Positions 33,581 to 47,674 of a stretch of 64,000 bases of DNA are shown one piece after another; within the stretch, counting starts at the first letter, position 1, and each line of letters starts with the position of its first letter. Both the position numbers and the translations under genes were made by a program. Below the pieces are notes generated by a model. It made no database searches and was not told the DNA's origin. It saw only the letters and a program-made list of their open reading frames with translations. Source of the stretch: Diatrype stigma. Lineage: Eukaryota; Ascomycota; Sordariomycetes; Xylariales; Diatrypaceae. The stretch is from NCBI GenBank assembly GCA_022225965.2, contig JAKJXP020000129.1:1-64000 (forward strand). The letters are read 5' to 3'.

Positions 33581-36159
33581 ATGTCTCTCCGTGGCGGCAG
33601 CGCTGCCGAGCCCCTAGAAGCCAAGTCCCCTAGCGCATTGGCGACGTCGACCGCGATCGATGTACACGGAGAGAAGGACGACCACATTCACGAGGGCGAC
33701 GGCAGTAGTGATAGCCACAAAAATGCGGTGACGACACCACCATCACTACCCGACGGTGGCAGCGGCAGTGGCGATGTGAAGGATCACTTGCCGATCGAGG
33801 ACGCGGTCGAGGTCGACGCGGACCTGGAGCCGGAGGACGACCCGGAGATCGCGGAGATCCCGCCGGAGGTGCGGCGCGTGGTCAGCCTGCACGACGACCC
33901 GACGCTGCCGACGCTGACGTTCCGGTACTTCGTGCTGGCGACGGTGTTCGTGATCCCGGGCGCCTTCCTGTCACAGATGAACAGCTTCCGGACCACGTAC
34001 GCGCCCTACTCGGTCTTCTTCGTGCAGATCGCCTCCAACTACGCCGGGCTCTGGCTGGCGCGCATCCTGCCGCGGCGCCGCATCCGCGTCCCCTTCACGG
34101 GAGGGTGGACGTTCAGCCTGAACCCGGGCCCGTGGTCCATGAAGGAGCACGTGCTCGTCACCATCACGGCCGCGTCGGGCGCCACGGGCAACGGCGCCGC
34201 CACGCCCATCTCCGTCGGCGAGCTGTACTTCGGCGAGCGCCTGCACCCGGCCGCCGCCATCCTGTTCATGTGGGGGGTCGACGCCACGGGGTACGCCTTC
34301 GCGGCGCTCGCGCGCCAGTTCCTGCTGTACGAGCCCGCGTACCCGTGGTTCCAGGCGCTGTGCCAGACGGCGCTCTTCGAGACGCAGAACCGCGACAACC
34401 GCGCGCCGACGCCCACGGCGCGCCGCCAGATGCGCGTCTTCTGGCTCGCCCTGCTCGGCGTCACGCTCTGGCAGTTCCTGCCCGAGTACGCCTTCCCCAT
34501 GCTGGGGTCCATGGCCTTCCTGTGCTGGGTGGCGCCCCGCAACGCGACGGCCAACTTCATCGGCTCCGGGCTCGGCGGCATGGGCTTCCTGAACCTGTCC
34601 TTCGACTGGGCCAACATCTCCAACTTCAACGCCGGCGTGCCGCTGTTCCTCAGCCCCTGGTGGTCCCAGGTCGTCCTGTTCTGCTCCTTCGCCTTCAGCT
34701 GCTGGGTGCTGCTGCCGGCGGCCAAGTGGGGTGGGCTGGGCGGCTACAACCACTGCCTGATGACGAACCGGCCCTGCACGGCCGACGGCGACAAGTACCC
34801 CGTCTCGAGCCTGGTCACGGCGGGCAGCGCCTTCAACGCGACGGCCTACGAGGAGCTGGGCCCCATGTACCTCAGCACGCACTACCTGTGGACGATCTTC
34901 TTCGACTACGCGGCCTACATCTCGGCGTACGCGTGGATCGCGTGCTTCGGGTTCGCGCCGGTGCGCGCGGCCTACCGCAAGTTCCGGGCGCGCCGCGCCG
35001 ACCCGGACCGCGGCATCAACCACCAGTACACGGACCGGCTGAACGTGCTGATGCGCTCGTACAAGGAGGTGCCGCTGTGGTGGTACGCGGCCCTGTTCGG
35101 CGTCTCGTTCGTCTCCACCATGACCATCATCGGCCTCGACCTGCTCTTCGTCCCCTGGTGGACCTACTTCGTCGCCCTGGCCACCGGCGCCCTCGTCGTC
35201 ATCCCCCTCGGCTGGCTGTACGCCGTCAGCAACTTTCAGCTGCCCATCGGCACCTTTAACGAGTTGCTGTACGGCACCATGGTGCAGGGGCTGAGCCACC
35301 ACCGGAACCCTATCGGGGCTAGTGTGCGTAGTTCTAATTCTAGTCTTCCTTGTCTCTCTCTCTCTTTTACCCCTTTCCCCTGGGCCCCCTCCCCGCGCCC
35401 CCATCACCATCATCTCGCATTACTCAACCTTCAATATACTAACTTACATCTCCCTCTCAGGTCTACGGCGCGATGGCCGGCGGCGCCTGGTACCGGGCGC
35501 AGTACATGCTGCAGGACCAGAAGATCGGGCACTACACGCACGTGCCGCAGCGGGCGGTGTTCTTCTCGCAGGTGTTCGGGATCACGCTGGGGGTGCCGAC
35601 CAACTACGCGGCGATGCGGTGGGTGCTGGACACGAAGCGCGACTACCTGACGGGGGCGGTCGAGGACCCGTCGCACATCTGGACGGGCCAGTCGCTGGCC
35701 GGCTACCTGACCATGGGCGTGCAGTACGTGCTGCTGGGGCCGACGCGGCTGTTCCAGGAGGCCCAGTGGCGGCCCATCCCGTACGCGTTCCTGGTCGGCG
35801 CGGCCCTGCCCCTCCTGCTGTACGCGCTGCACCGCCTGTTCCCGCGCTCGCCCGCCAAGTTCCGCCTGTGGAACACGACGATATTCTTCAGCGGGCTGTC
35901 GACCTTCTACGGCAACGTGTCGACCGGCTACCTGTCCCGCTTCCTCGGCGGCTTCGTCGTCATGTACTGGGCGTACCGCTACCGCTACAAGCTCTGGGCC
36001 AAGTACAACTTCGTGCTCGCGGCCGCCTTCGACGCCGGGTTTAATCTTAACATGCTCCTCGTCTTCCTCATCTTCGGCAGCGGCACCGCCATTACTATGC
36101 CTAGCTGGTGGGGCAACGATCCCCAGAGCGTCGAGAAGTGCTATGCCCTTGATTCGTGA
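33581..36159 (+). CDS. OPT-family oligopeptide transporter
   Basis: This is a proton-coupled small-oligopeptide transporter of the plasma membrane (OPT/PT clade). Exon 1 is 33581-35323, the 137-base intron 35324-35460 has a GTGCGT donor, a perfect TACTAAC branch site at 35437 and a CAG acceptor, and exon 2 is 35461-36159; the protein has 813 residues. After an acidic cytosolic N-terminus of about 110 residues come many membrane segments. Family motifs are present: NPGPWSMKEHVLVTI with TPISV nearby, GLGGMGFLNLSFDWANIS, YGAMAGGAWYRAQYMLQDQK across the junction, KIGHYTHVPQRAVFFSQVFG, and PSWWGND near the C-terminus. The start at 33581 (MSLRGGSAAEP) is the first ATG of the frame. Substrate (tetra-/pentapeptides or glutathione-like) cannot be read from the sequence. 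Confidence 0.92.
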
Positions 36160-37229
36160 TGGGTGGGGGTGAGATGAGTTGTGAGTTGTGAGTTGTGAGT
36201 GTATGTGCGTGGTTTCATAAGGATTCGGTGATTATGGCATTTGTGGCATATTCTCTGTATTCCTAGTAAAGACTACCTACTATTTGTAACATTATAAGGG
36301 GGGTCTACGTGTATATATATATCAACCTGAATGTTTGTACCACTGTTGTAGGTGACACAAACATACGAAGTACCGGTACATCTAGTCTAGGATCTAGGAA
36401 TACACACAAATACCTAGACACATGAATGCAACTTAGTTTGTCTCTGACACGTGTTGCACTTTACCTTTACGGAGTGGTAATGGATTGATGGTATATTCAA
36501 GTTCCCTGCATTGAACAGAACATTGTGTGGACGGGAGTTTATAAGTGTTGATTTGTCTTTAACTTCCCGAGTTGTTTCATTCGGTACCGGGGAGGTAGGT
36601 ATGCACACAACATTATATCCTACTAAACACTATCTAGACATTTGAAAAACAAGCATTATTCATCAAATGGGACGCACACCTATATGTACATACAGAGTCC
36701 GGAGACTAGTGAGCCGCCTGTTCCTGTTAGCCGCCTGTTGGGTTATGACCGCTACAACCACTGTGCATAAAATGTGCTTAAGCAGTCTCTGTACTTCGTA
36801 GTGCCATACCAACATGAGTTATGCAGGACTATGTTTCCTGCCCACCTGCATAATTTGGTTTATTAGGGTATAAGTCACCGCTCTCAACCGTTTCCAATGC
36901 ATAACGAGCTGTACTCTGCAGTGCAGGTGAATTGTTCAGGGCTCTTTTACGGTGGGTTTCTGAGGACAGCCAAATCGATACGTAACTTTTAACGTCCGCC
37001 TATCGCCGCCATTGTCTACCTACCGACCTGGACCTGACCTGACCTAACCACCCATAGTCAGATAATATACATCACATCATACATCACACGTATCCTCATT
37101 AATCTGATCATTAATCTGATAGAAAGCCAACCGCCAAATCTTTCTTGTTCCATTAGTTTGATTGACATTGACATTGACACTTGCAATTACCTACATCCTC
37201 CAGAGCCCTACCAGCACCAGCTTTCCAAG
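36160..37229. other. Intergenic, nothing recognised
   Basis: It holds the 3' end of the OPT gene (GAGTTGTGAGTTGTGAGTT repeat at about 36173-36200) and the upstream region of SAR1, which contains repeated GACCTGACCTGACCT units near 37026-37045. No gene is supported. Confidence 0.5.
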
Positions 37230-38174
<945 letters not shown>

Positions 38175-39677
38175 GCCGTGGGCAAGGGGGGTGAAGATGG
38201 AACGACGATGTCACATTGTCCAGTGACCAGTGGTGGTGTCGGGGACGGATGGGGGGCAGAGGAGACATGGAGTTTATTATGACAAGCCTTTTTTCAACAC
38301 GAAACGACGTCGATCATTCGATAGGGTTACACGGCGTCACGGGTTACTAGAGGCAGATGTTCGATCACATTCATATTCCGCTTTTGCATCAACGCCTGTC
38401 TCTTTCCTACTAGTCCTGTTCGTGCGGGATATACGTAGAATTTCTCCTCTGGTCATGGCACGGGAGTTCTACTACAGTTAACGAGATGATATCATGCGCC
38501 AACCAGCCCAGAAAGACAAGGAGGGCATAATCGTTGGGTATAGTAATACCGTAGATTATATACGTGCTATTTGATAACTATATGTGTCACTGCAACTTCC
38601 GCACGACGGGCTGTCAAACAACCCGTGGGAATGATTCCTCAACTGCATAGCTACAGCAACAAAGGAATACCAACAGAACTTTTGTATGACTGTATGACTA
38701 CCTACCCTCTTATGTTTGCTCCCCCAGGCCACTGCATGAGCTGGCTACCTGCTAACATGTATGTAGTCTAATCAGATTTATCTAATTGGACTCTTTGTTC
38801 ATACGATTTAACGCTTGCAGAACATCCCCGTCTTGGTAGCTGCCTGCCTCTGTAGGTACGTCTGACTTTAGCTTCTAGCCCGGCAGGTCCCGGGTATAGC
38901 ATCACATGCTGTATTCCACACGCCTCAGGCGTACGCGTAGGTAAGTATCGAGTCCGCCGGTTCGTTGAAACCCACTAGTTTCCAGGTTATTGGATTAGCC
39001 ACCTGCCCGTGCAGCCGTGATGCCCCTTCAGCTCCGGCCCCTATGCTCCAGGTCCTTACTGGCTACCGAAGGCTGTTATTAGAGTGGCACAGTGAACAAC
39101 GAACAGTACCTATCTAATGATTATGTAGGCGGTCCAAGGCGAGCATATGGGCCCGTGCGCATACATCCTTTCCTTGTCGCCCCAGCGCTCTCAGCGCCCG
39201 TATCCCCTGTCCTACAGGCTAGAGCCTAGCGGTAATCGTAGGTGCGAAGGAACTACATATACTACATACATTGGTAACTAGCTTTCCCAGTTAAGGGCCA
39301 GTTCTACGCCCACCGACGTCATTCCATCGCGTGCAAGTGACAACATTGAAAGGCGTCCGGCAATCTGGAGTAGGGACCTCGGAGTCACCTGGTTTCGCCA
39401 TAAGAACTCCTATTTGATACGAACCTGCAAATTACATACCAGTAGATAATTACTCAGTTGACAGTTATACCACCTACTACGTGCTCAGCTATACATACCT
39501 ACCTAATCTGCCTTACATTAGATCGGCACATACCTACTTCTGCTACGTGTAGGCCGTTACGCAGCCAGTCAATGAGCTCAATACCACCCAAAGCTCGAAA
39601 CTAACCGGCTTGCTGCTACCTACTGCTGTCTCAAAGCCCCATCATGTTATTCGGAATTCCACGAATACCCATCGAGA
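38175..39677. other. Intergenic, nothing recognised
   Basis: This contains the SAR1 3' flank and the upstream region of the patatin-like gene. Frames of up to 83 codons have no motif or codon bias. Confidence 0.5.
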
Positions 39678-42162
39678 ATGGCAGGTGAACCTCTTAGACA
39701 TCGCGTATCCTTCCTGGGCGATCGCCGCCACCACAACTACGGCTTCCCGCCCGAGGCCTTTGACTACACCCGCCTGCCCGACGGCGACCGTGAATTCCTC
39801 CCTCCAGAAGACCTCGCCGCCTTCGCCCAGGCCCTCAGCGCACCCGAGCCCATCCAGCCCTCCGCCGCCGATGAGGTGTCGTCCCTGTCCCTGCGCAGCC
39901 CCGGGGCCCGCAGCTCGTCCAGTGTAAATGTCACTACGAGGCCGGACTCGATATACTCGCTCGACACCGCGAACCCGCTCGAGAATGCCACCGCCTCTCC
40001 AGGCGACCCTGACGGGCGTCGGAATAGTATGTTTATTACCGCGCAGAACGACTGGGCCCCTGTGAACCAGAAAATCTCGAAGCATGGGCGCCGCCGGAGG
40101 AGAAAGAGAATACTCGCGGGACGGCGCACCGTCGACGAGACCCGCGAGGGCTACCTATACGGGCTGCTGAAGTGGCCCTTCCTTTTCTTTGTTTGCACGT
40201 GGATCGTCGGCCTAGGTACGGCCTATATCCTGACGAGATTCTACGTCTTCCTCTACGAGCACTTCATCGCCTGGCGGGGCAAGAGAGAACAACTGCGCAG
40301 GAATATGCGCGCTACGAGCAGCTATCGGGACTGGGTCAAGGCTGCCAAAGAGCTGGACCAGTTCTTGGGGAACGAGCAGTGGAAGGAGGAGAACGAGTTT
40401 GCCTACTACGACTGGAAGACCGTCCGCCGTGTCTGGGAGCAGATGCGGGAGTTCCGGAAGGCTGCCGAGGCGTATGATGCGAGGAACTCGGCCGCTCCCG
40501 GCTACAAGAATAATACAGACACAAAAGAGAGCGACGGCAAGAACGCCGCCGAAAACCTCAAGGCCCTAATCGAGGCCTGCGTGAAGAATAACTTTGTGGG
40601 TGTCGAGAACCCCAGACTATATAGTCAAACGTACTACGGCACAAAGAATCTGGTTCAGAACTTCGTCGATGAAGGTATGCTATGCTATGCTGCACTATCG
40701 CGATTCCTACCAAGTTATACGCTAACTCCGAAACGCAGTTGAGAAAGGTGTGCGATACTTAGTCCACACGGAGCAGCTCTCTGTCGAAGAGAAGCGGACA
40801 CTATTCAAGAGGCTCCATGCAAATTTTGGCCGCAGTGCGCTCTGCCTATCTGGAGGTGCTACCCTGGCATACTACCACTTCGGGGTTATTAAGGCTCTAC
40901 TCGAAGCGGATCTGGTACCGGATATCATCACCGGCACGAGCGGCGGTGCCTTGATAGCCGCCCTGGTCGCCACGCGCACAAATGACGAGTTGAAGCAACT
41001 TCTGATACCAGCTTTGGCCCACAGGATCAAGCCGTGCTCGGAACCCATCACGACATGGTTTCCGAGGTGGTGGAACACCGGGGCGAGATTCGACTCGCTT
41101 ACTTGGGCTCGCCAGTGTTCGTGGTGGACTCGGGGCTCGATGACCTTCCGAGAGGCCTACGAACGGACGGGTCGTATCCTAAACGTTTCGTGTGTGCCGG
41201 CGGATCCCCATTCGCCTACCATCCTCTGCAATTATCTCACGAGCCCGGATTGTGTCATATGGTCCGCTGTTATCGCCTCGGCCGCCGTCCCCGGGATCCT
41301 CAACCCAGTTGTCCTCATGATGAAGAACAAGGACGGGTCGCTCTCCCCCTACTCCTTCGGCCACAAGTGGAAGGACGGCAGCCTGCGGACGGACATCCCG
41401 ATCAAGGCGCTGAACCTGCACTTCAACGTCAACTTCACCATCGTCAGCCAGGTGAACCCGCACATCTCGCTCTTCTTCTTCTCGTCGCGCGGCACGGTGG
41501 GCTCGCCGGTGACGCACCGGCGGGGTCGCGGCTGGCGCGGCGGCTTCCTCGGCTCCGCTACGGAGCAGTACATCAAGCTGGACCTGACCAAGTGGCTGAA
41601 GGTGCTCAAGCACCTGGAGCTGCTCCCGCGGCCCCTGGGCCAGGACTGGTCCCAGCTCTGGCTGCAGCAGTTCGGCGGCACCATCACCATCTGGCCGCAA
41701 GGCAAGCCGAGCGACCTGCTCCGGATCCTGTCCGACCCCGACATGGCCCGCCTCGCCCGCATGATCCACGAGGGCCAGCAGAGCGCCTTCCCCAAGCTCA
41801 AGTTCGTTGCCAACCGCCTCCGCGTCGAGCGTCTGATCGAGCAGGGGCGCCGCGCGACCCTCGCCGGCTCCGTCCGCCGCGGCTCCATCGAGAGCATCAT
41901 CGACGAGGACGACCTTAGGAAGCTGCTGCGGCGGGGCGGGAGCTCTGCCTCGCCTACCGACGAGGAGACCACGGACGGGGATGGTGAAGATGAAGATGGG
42001 GATGTATATGACGATGAAGCTGTTATTGAGGATGGCGACTTCGAAGATGCCGTCGAGGGAGGGGCAGAGAGAGATGGAGATGGAGACGAGACTGAGGATA
42101 GCATCATTGTGGGGAATGGGGTTGGAAATGGAAATGGAAGTGACCGCCTCAAGGAGGATTAA
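39678..42162 (+). CDS. Patatin-like triacylglycerol lipase/phospholipase with DUF3336-type N-terminus
   Basis: The protein resembles the yeast TGL3/4/5 and YMR313c-type lipases, which cut fatty acids from triacylglycerol or lysophospholipid at lipid droplets or the ER. Exon 1 is 39678-40674, the intron 40675-40738 has a GTATGC donor, GCTAAC branch site and CAG acceptor, and exon 2 is 40739-42162; 806 residues. A single hydrophobic segment (WPFLFFVCTWIVGLGTAYIL, about residue 165) precedes the DUF3336-like helical region. The patatin core has the glycine-rich oxyanion loop SGGATLAYYHFGV (about 370-382), nucleophile GTSGG with Ser400, and catalytic Asp545 in WKDGS, so the Ser-Asp dyad is complete. 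The C-terminus (after about 730) is a long Asp/Glu tail. The TSPDCVIWSAVIASAAVPGI block is also typical of the family. Confidence 0.92.
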
Positions 42163-43372
42163 CTACTTAACTAGCTGAATACTTAACTGACAAACTAAGA
42201 AAACAAGGAATAGCAATTTTATCAAATGCATAAGCAAATACACATAGTGGTAATAGCTCGTTACTGACTTGACTTGACTTGACTGGAGCGGCCGACCTAT
42301 CTATCCACCAAGCAACCGGACGACCAACCTAGACCTAGCGAGGGACTTGTTACACGGAACGTTTCGCTGTGTAAGCTTGTGTTTGTATCCGTGTCGCTTG
42401 CTTGCTTGCTTGCGGAGCGAGAGTGTTGGAAATTCCGGATGGATAGGTACTTACACATACGCACGCACGCACATAAAGATGAGAGGGAGGCCAACTACGG
42501 AACATATCCCTCTTGCTCCTTTACATGTACATAGATATACATAGTTCATTGGGTTCTTTACAGGTACTAAGCATATATACAACACCCAGGGGTTTTCATC
42601 GTATCTTTGGCACAAACATTCCTGCACTGTACGATATCACATCTACCTACCTGTTTGATATGATGCCATACCTACACCATATGTGCATAATGCCCTTCCC
42701 TCCCCTTCCCCGTACCTAAATTCATGTGATAGGTCGAACCGAATCCCAAACAGGCCTACCTGATAGATAGTTCGTACAAGCAACGTGGCTACCAACACCT
42801 CGCGGCTGTTTTTTTCAGGTTACCTACCTAGTATTTGTGGTGTTATTGTTTGTACATCGTTTCATCGACGTGGGACGGAAGGATGGTTGCACGGGGAAAG
42901 AGACGGAAGATGAAGTAGAAGAAGCTATGACGGCCGGCCGACGACAGGACGGGCTGGACTCGTCACGGGAAGCTAGGGGGTTATATCAGTGCTACGTATA
43001 TAACATACCTGTGATCATATATATTCAGACGAACACTGTATATTTCATCGTTATGGTCAGTGAGGCGTCATTGCTTTACCTACTTTGCTTTTTCCTCCTT
43101 CGTGTCCCCTTGCTTGAAGAGGCTATAAAAACCCCCTACCTTCCATTCCTCTCTCTAGATAAGGGTAGGCACTCAGGGACTCGACAGTACGACCTCGCTG
43201 AACTCATCTATACAAAGATCATATCCCGCCGCAACGACGAAACCAGCCAGACCCCTGACTGAACACCAGATATACGTCTGTTGCCCCCCCCCCCCCCTTC
43301 TTTCCCTTTATTCTCTTACGTACTTACTTACCTACCAAATCCTAGCATCGTCATCAAGCAACAGACACCAAG
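42163..43372. other. Intergenic, nothing recognised
   Basis: Simple repeats only: TTGACTTGACTTGACT near 42270, GCTTGCTTGCTTGC near 42400, GCACGCACGCAC near 42465 and a C14 run near 43284. The last 100 bases are the leader of the dioxygenase gene. Confidence 0.5.
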
Positions 43373-44957
43373 ATGGAAGATCAGCAGCAGCAGCAGCAAA
43401 AGCCGAGCTACGATCCACACTTTACGGACCGGGTCATCGCCGCCACGGGACCGGGTGCTCATCCCCGCCTCGCCCGGATCATGCCGAGTCTGGTGCGGCA
43501 CCTGCATGCCTTTGCGCGCGAGGTGGAACTCACTGTTGACGAGTGGATGGCCGGGGTTGAGATGGTGAGATTTTTTCCCTTTCTTATTTTCCCCTTTCTT
43601 TTCCCTCGCCCAAGGAGGCTGGGCTGGTTCTTCTACCATCTGTTCTTCCCATCCCCTCCAGAGGGACTCTTTTACACCCCCTTTCCCCGATGATGTTTTT
43701 GTTTTTCTTGTGCGTATGATTATGGCCGGTTTGTTATCCGAGTTAAGGACGATGACAAGGTCAATGCTATTGGACTTTGTGGAAATGAATGTTTCCTTCC
43801 GTTACTGTTTGACTCCCCTTGTCGTTTATTCAGAGGGGAGATGAATTAGACAAGAAAATTTCGAAGCTGAAAACGATAACCACGCGCAGATAAACGAGGC
43901 AGGCCGCATGTCGGACGATGCGCGCAATGAGACGGGCCTTCTCTGCGACGTGCTAGGTCTCGAATCCCTCGTCGACGAGATCACCTCGAAGCAGCAGCAG
44001 CTCCAACAACAGCAACAACAAAGACTCCAGACATCACCGTCATCACCATCGCCAGGCTTCTCATCCACAGCAACATCCACAAGCACGACCACCATAGCAA
44101 GAAGAAGCCCAACGCCATCCGCGATCCTCGGGCCCTTCTACCAGGCCAACGCGCCGCTCCGGGCGCTGGGCTCCAGCATCCTGCAGGAGTTGATGGAGTC
44201 ATTGTCGGAGGTACCTCCTCAGCCGCCACAACAGCCACCGTCATACGTCCAGCAGCTGCGCCAGTCCTGTCTGCCCCTGCTGGCGCTTATCCAGGGTTGC
44301 GTGCGCTCGGCAGCGACGGGGCATCCCGTGACCGCCGGCGCCACGCTCGAGGTGTGGCAGTCGGCGCCGAACGGGCTGTACGCGCAGCAGCTGGACCCGG
44401 AGGCGCAGGTCGAGGGCAGTCTGTTGAGGGGGCGCTTCGTCACCACTTCCACATCGTCAGCGGCAGAAATGACCTACCCACCCGGCCACTACGCCTTCGT
44501 CTGCCTGAAGCCGACGCCGTACCCGATCCCGGACGACGGGCCGGCCGGGCGGCTGCTGCGCCTGCTGGACCGCCACCCGTTTCGCCCCGGCCACGTGCAC
44601 TTCGTGGTGTCGGCGCCCGGGTACCGGACGCTGACCACGCAGCTGTTCGATCGCGACGATCCGTATATCCGGGCTGAGTCGGAGGCGGGGGATGGGGCGG
44701 CCGGCGACGCGGGGGACGCCGTCTTCGCCGTCAAGGAGGAGCTGCTGGTTGAGTTCCGGCCGCTGGGGGAAGATGGGGATGGAGAGGACGAGGATGGGGA
44801 TGGGGATGGGGATGGGGATGGGGATGGGGATGGGGATGGGGATGGGGATGGGGATGTGGGCAAACACAAGAAGACGATGATGAAGGGAAAGAAGCAGAAG
44901 CAGATGTACAGACCCAGGTATGAGGTTGAGTTCGATTTCTCGCTCGTGGAACTGTGA
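43373..44957 (+). CDS. Intradiol ring-cleavage dioxygenase (catechol or hydroxyquinol 1,2-dioxygenase type)
   Basis: The enzyme opens catechol-type rings between the hydroxyls using non-haem Fe(III), feeding the beta-ketoadipate route. Exons are 43373-43564 and 43890-44957 with a 325-base intron (GTGAGA donor, GCGCAG acceptor); 419 residues. The N-terminal helical dimerisation domain reads LTVDEWMAGVEM then INEAGRMSDDARNETGLLCD across the junction, exactly as in the family. The catalytic domain has AILGPFYQ, LEVWQSAPNGLYAQQ and PPGHYAFV. Iron ligands appear complete: Tyr228 (GLYAQ), Tyr275 (TPYPIP), His299 and His301 (RPGHVHF), with Arg296 nearby. Unusual are a Gln/Ser/Thr/Pro insert of about 40 residues before the GPFY block (residues 98-135), an N-terminal poly-Gln, and a (Asp-Gly)10 tail encoded by ten GATGGG repeats. 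It lies alone, without other aromatic-degradation genes. Confidence 0.9.
44793..44852 (+). repeat. Ten perfect GATGGG hexanucleotide repeats inside the dioxygenase gene
   Basis: The array is in frame and encodes (Asp-Gly)10 near the C-terminus, beyond the iron site. Being perfect and a multiple of three, it should vary in copy number between strains without frameshift. Confidence 0.9.
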
Positions 44958-45668
44958 TCTATCCATCTACCTAGACTGGGAAACTAGCTTCTATTAGGCT
45001 ACGTACTTTAGGTAGTTAAGTAAGATACGAAGAGACAGATGAGTTGCAGGCAAGGCAACTAACTTGACCATGAAGACAAATATACGTATGCACGTGCCTG
45101 TGGCGGGTTAATTTGAGTGACCTCCAGCTAACCCCTGAATAGATAAATTGATAATTAACAGCAGTAACGCGGGATACAATAAGGAAATAAGGTAGTCAAC
45201 GAATGAACAATATAGGGAACAATACAGGGGATGAATAGATGATGTCGTATTATACAAGCCATGTATGAACACTTGATATAGATGTGATTTTCAGCATGAT
45301 CTCCTGGCCGGAAACACGCATGCTGTGTCTTTCCCCTCCTTTCTTTCTCACCTGATCAATACAATATTGCTATTCCTCATACACCTCCCACATCGCTTGT
45401 CGGCTCCACCTAGCCAACTATGCATCACAGCACCATCCACCTCTCTTGTATATCACGACGCTATATACTTATGCATGCAATACATACATATATGATAGAT
45501 GTATGGTAGATAGGCTGAGTGGTCGAGTCGACCCGAGGTCCACTTCTGAACTGGAGTCTGGCCCCAACCCAGCCGGACCCAATCCAATACCGTTCCATCG
45601 GCTCATTCGAGCCATTTCTCACTTCTGTTTTTTTCTTCCTTTGTATTTTGCTTTTATTTTCACCCCAC
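44958..45668. other. Convergent intergenic region
   Basis: This is the 3' flank of both the dioxygenase and SEC12 genes, which converge here. Nothing else is seen. Confidence 0.5.
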
Positions 45669-47674
45669 TCACAATGCCTCGCCAATTATGTTCCCGATGG
45701 CGCCGCCAATCTCGCCGAACAGCACGCCCCGGAAGAGAGTTTCGCCCATGTCCTCGACCCAGTGGCCCGTCTTCTGGAGCCGCTGCTTCCAGAGGTCGCG
45801 CTTTTTCGGGTCTAGGTCCTCCCACGCCGTAGCTGGGCCGTGTACCTCTTCGTCATGCACGCCAACGTGTAGGTCGGGTAGGCCGTCGGGGTTGGTGGTC
45901 GCGTCGTCGTGCTTGATGACGACTTTCCGCTCCTGCTGCGTGCCATCCTCTTGTTCGGTGGGTTTGATGCCCGCCAGAAGTTCCTCGATGGTCTTGGAAT
46001 TCGTGTTTGGAGGGGAGATAGGGTCGACGACAGGGCGTGGGTATTTCCGCAAGGGAACAGTCCACGACACAGGCAGGTACTCCTTGACGCCGAGGACGGG
46101 TGTGGTCAGGCTCTTCGCTTCGAGGAACGTTTGGCCAACAAGTGCCATTATGAGCACCACCACAGCCAAGACAGTAAGGAGCGCGACAGGCGATTCGCCT
46201 TGGGATCTCAAAGCCACAACATATCGTGATGACCTCGGCGGGCCCCGCGCCGGAGCCTCTTTCTCAATGCATTTTTTCAGAGGTATACTGTGGACTACTG
46301 TCGTGAATCCAACTGCGACACTGGCTAGTTTGACAGATATTTGATCAATCTTTTTAGGCGATGTCGTGTTAGGTGGCACAAAGGCGGAGAACGACAAGCT
46401 GGTTATGTTCGAAGGGTGCGCAGACTTGATAGTCTGGAAAGGGGCTAGGTCGACGAGAAGCTCTACATCTAGGGCGGTCTTATGCTCCATAGTAAAGAGC
46501 GATATGGACGAATCATTGCCGGCGACGGCTATGACGAACTGGGCGTGGCCCTGCTTCTCGATCGGCGACGAGGGCGGTGAGAGGTTCTGCACGGCAAGGC
46601 CGGTCGCCTTAGACACGGACCTAGGCAAGGACCTTTGTATAGCCAGGCGGGCCGTCTCCTGGTCTTTGCTCGGTAGGCGGATGCCCTGTAATGCGACACC
46701 TCCGGAACCGGGCTTGTTGACAACGGCGACCAGAAATCCGGGGGTCAGGTACCGGAGAGAACGAAAGGTGGGTTTCGCGGTAGACCCATCTTCGGAGGGG
46801 AGGCTATAAATACATCTGGGTTCGGAAATGTCTTCCTTGTTCACCTCGACCGTGAAAATATCGTGGTTGTCGCAATATGCGAGCTCGTAGGTGTCTGAAG
46901 TCTTCTGGACGACATCCAAATCCATCGCTTCCTTGGAAACGTCCAGGCTGCCCCGATATTTCCACCTCGCGGATCCAGGCGCAATTGGCACATCGAAAAG
47001 GGCGATCTGGTGAACTTTAGAAAAACCGGTAGCAGCGGCGCCGAGCTGCGGATATCCTTCAAAAGGGGGGGAGAGTCGGAGGAGGCGTTGGTAGGTGTCC
47101 CCATCCTTGTGCATGAACAGCGAATCCCTCGTCAATTCGACGAGTTCGGGGGTCTTAGGGGGTTTTACACCGCTACTCTTAGCCGCTGGCTTTTTAAGGC
47201 TTAGAATGCGCAGGGTCTCGTTCTTTCCTTTTTTGATATCGTCGGGGCTTGAGTTTATCCCGGCAAAGACCGTAAAGCCCCCATCTTTACGAGGGGCGAC
47301 AGCGAGCGACGTTGGGTTGTCTTCGTCTTTACGCAGTTCGAGTTCGGTTCGTTGCGACAGTTCGGTCGGGTTCGAGGCATCGAGAAGTGTCTAGGATCCG
47401 AATTTAGCCCCAAACGATCATCCGGTCCATCTTCATCAAACGCTTCCAGGGGGGGGGGCACCAATAAAAATAGAAAGCTCGGACAAATCGAACAACTCTG
47501 ATGAGACAACCACATGGAATAGAAGGAAACACCACGACATACGAGTTTATTCCCTACGCCATTGCGACCCGAGCCGCCTCCGCCTCCCACTACGAGTTGA
47601 TTTGCATCGATCCAGTCGCAGACGTACAACGGGTACGACAGTGTGATCTTGGCACTAGGAATCTGGTTGGCCAT
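45669..47674 (-). CDS. sec12: SEC12, ER membrane guanine nucleotide exchange factor for SAR1
   Basis: SEC12 loads SAR1 with GTP at the ER membrane and so starts COPII budding. Exon 1 is 47674-47543 (44 codons, donor GTATGT), the intron spans 47542-47391, and exon 2 is 47390-45669; 617 residues. The diagnostic K-loop is present: LVVGGGGGSGRNGVGNKL at residues 27-44, the metal-binding loop that contacts SAR1, and it ends exactly at the splice site. Beta-propeller strands follow (TLLDASNPTELSQ, TSLAVAPRKDGGFTVFAG, VVAVAGNDSS-like IAVAGNDSSISLF, ITSLSFSAF). One membrane anchor (VALLTVLAVVVLIMALVGQTF, about 446-466) separates the cytosolic propeller from a lumenal domain with an amphipathic end (GETLFRGVLFGEIGGAIGNII). 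The start at 47674 (MANQIPSAK) is chosen because the conserved domain begins right after it. Confidence 0.92.

Noticed and set aside
33971..35413. 480-codon minus-strand frame opposite the OPT transporter
   Set aside because: It is an antisense shadow of a GC-rich exon: composition is Arg/Gly/Val/Glu-rich without motifs, while the plus strand carries clear OPT motifs.
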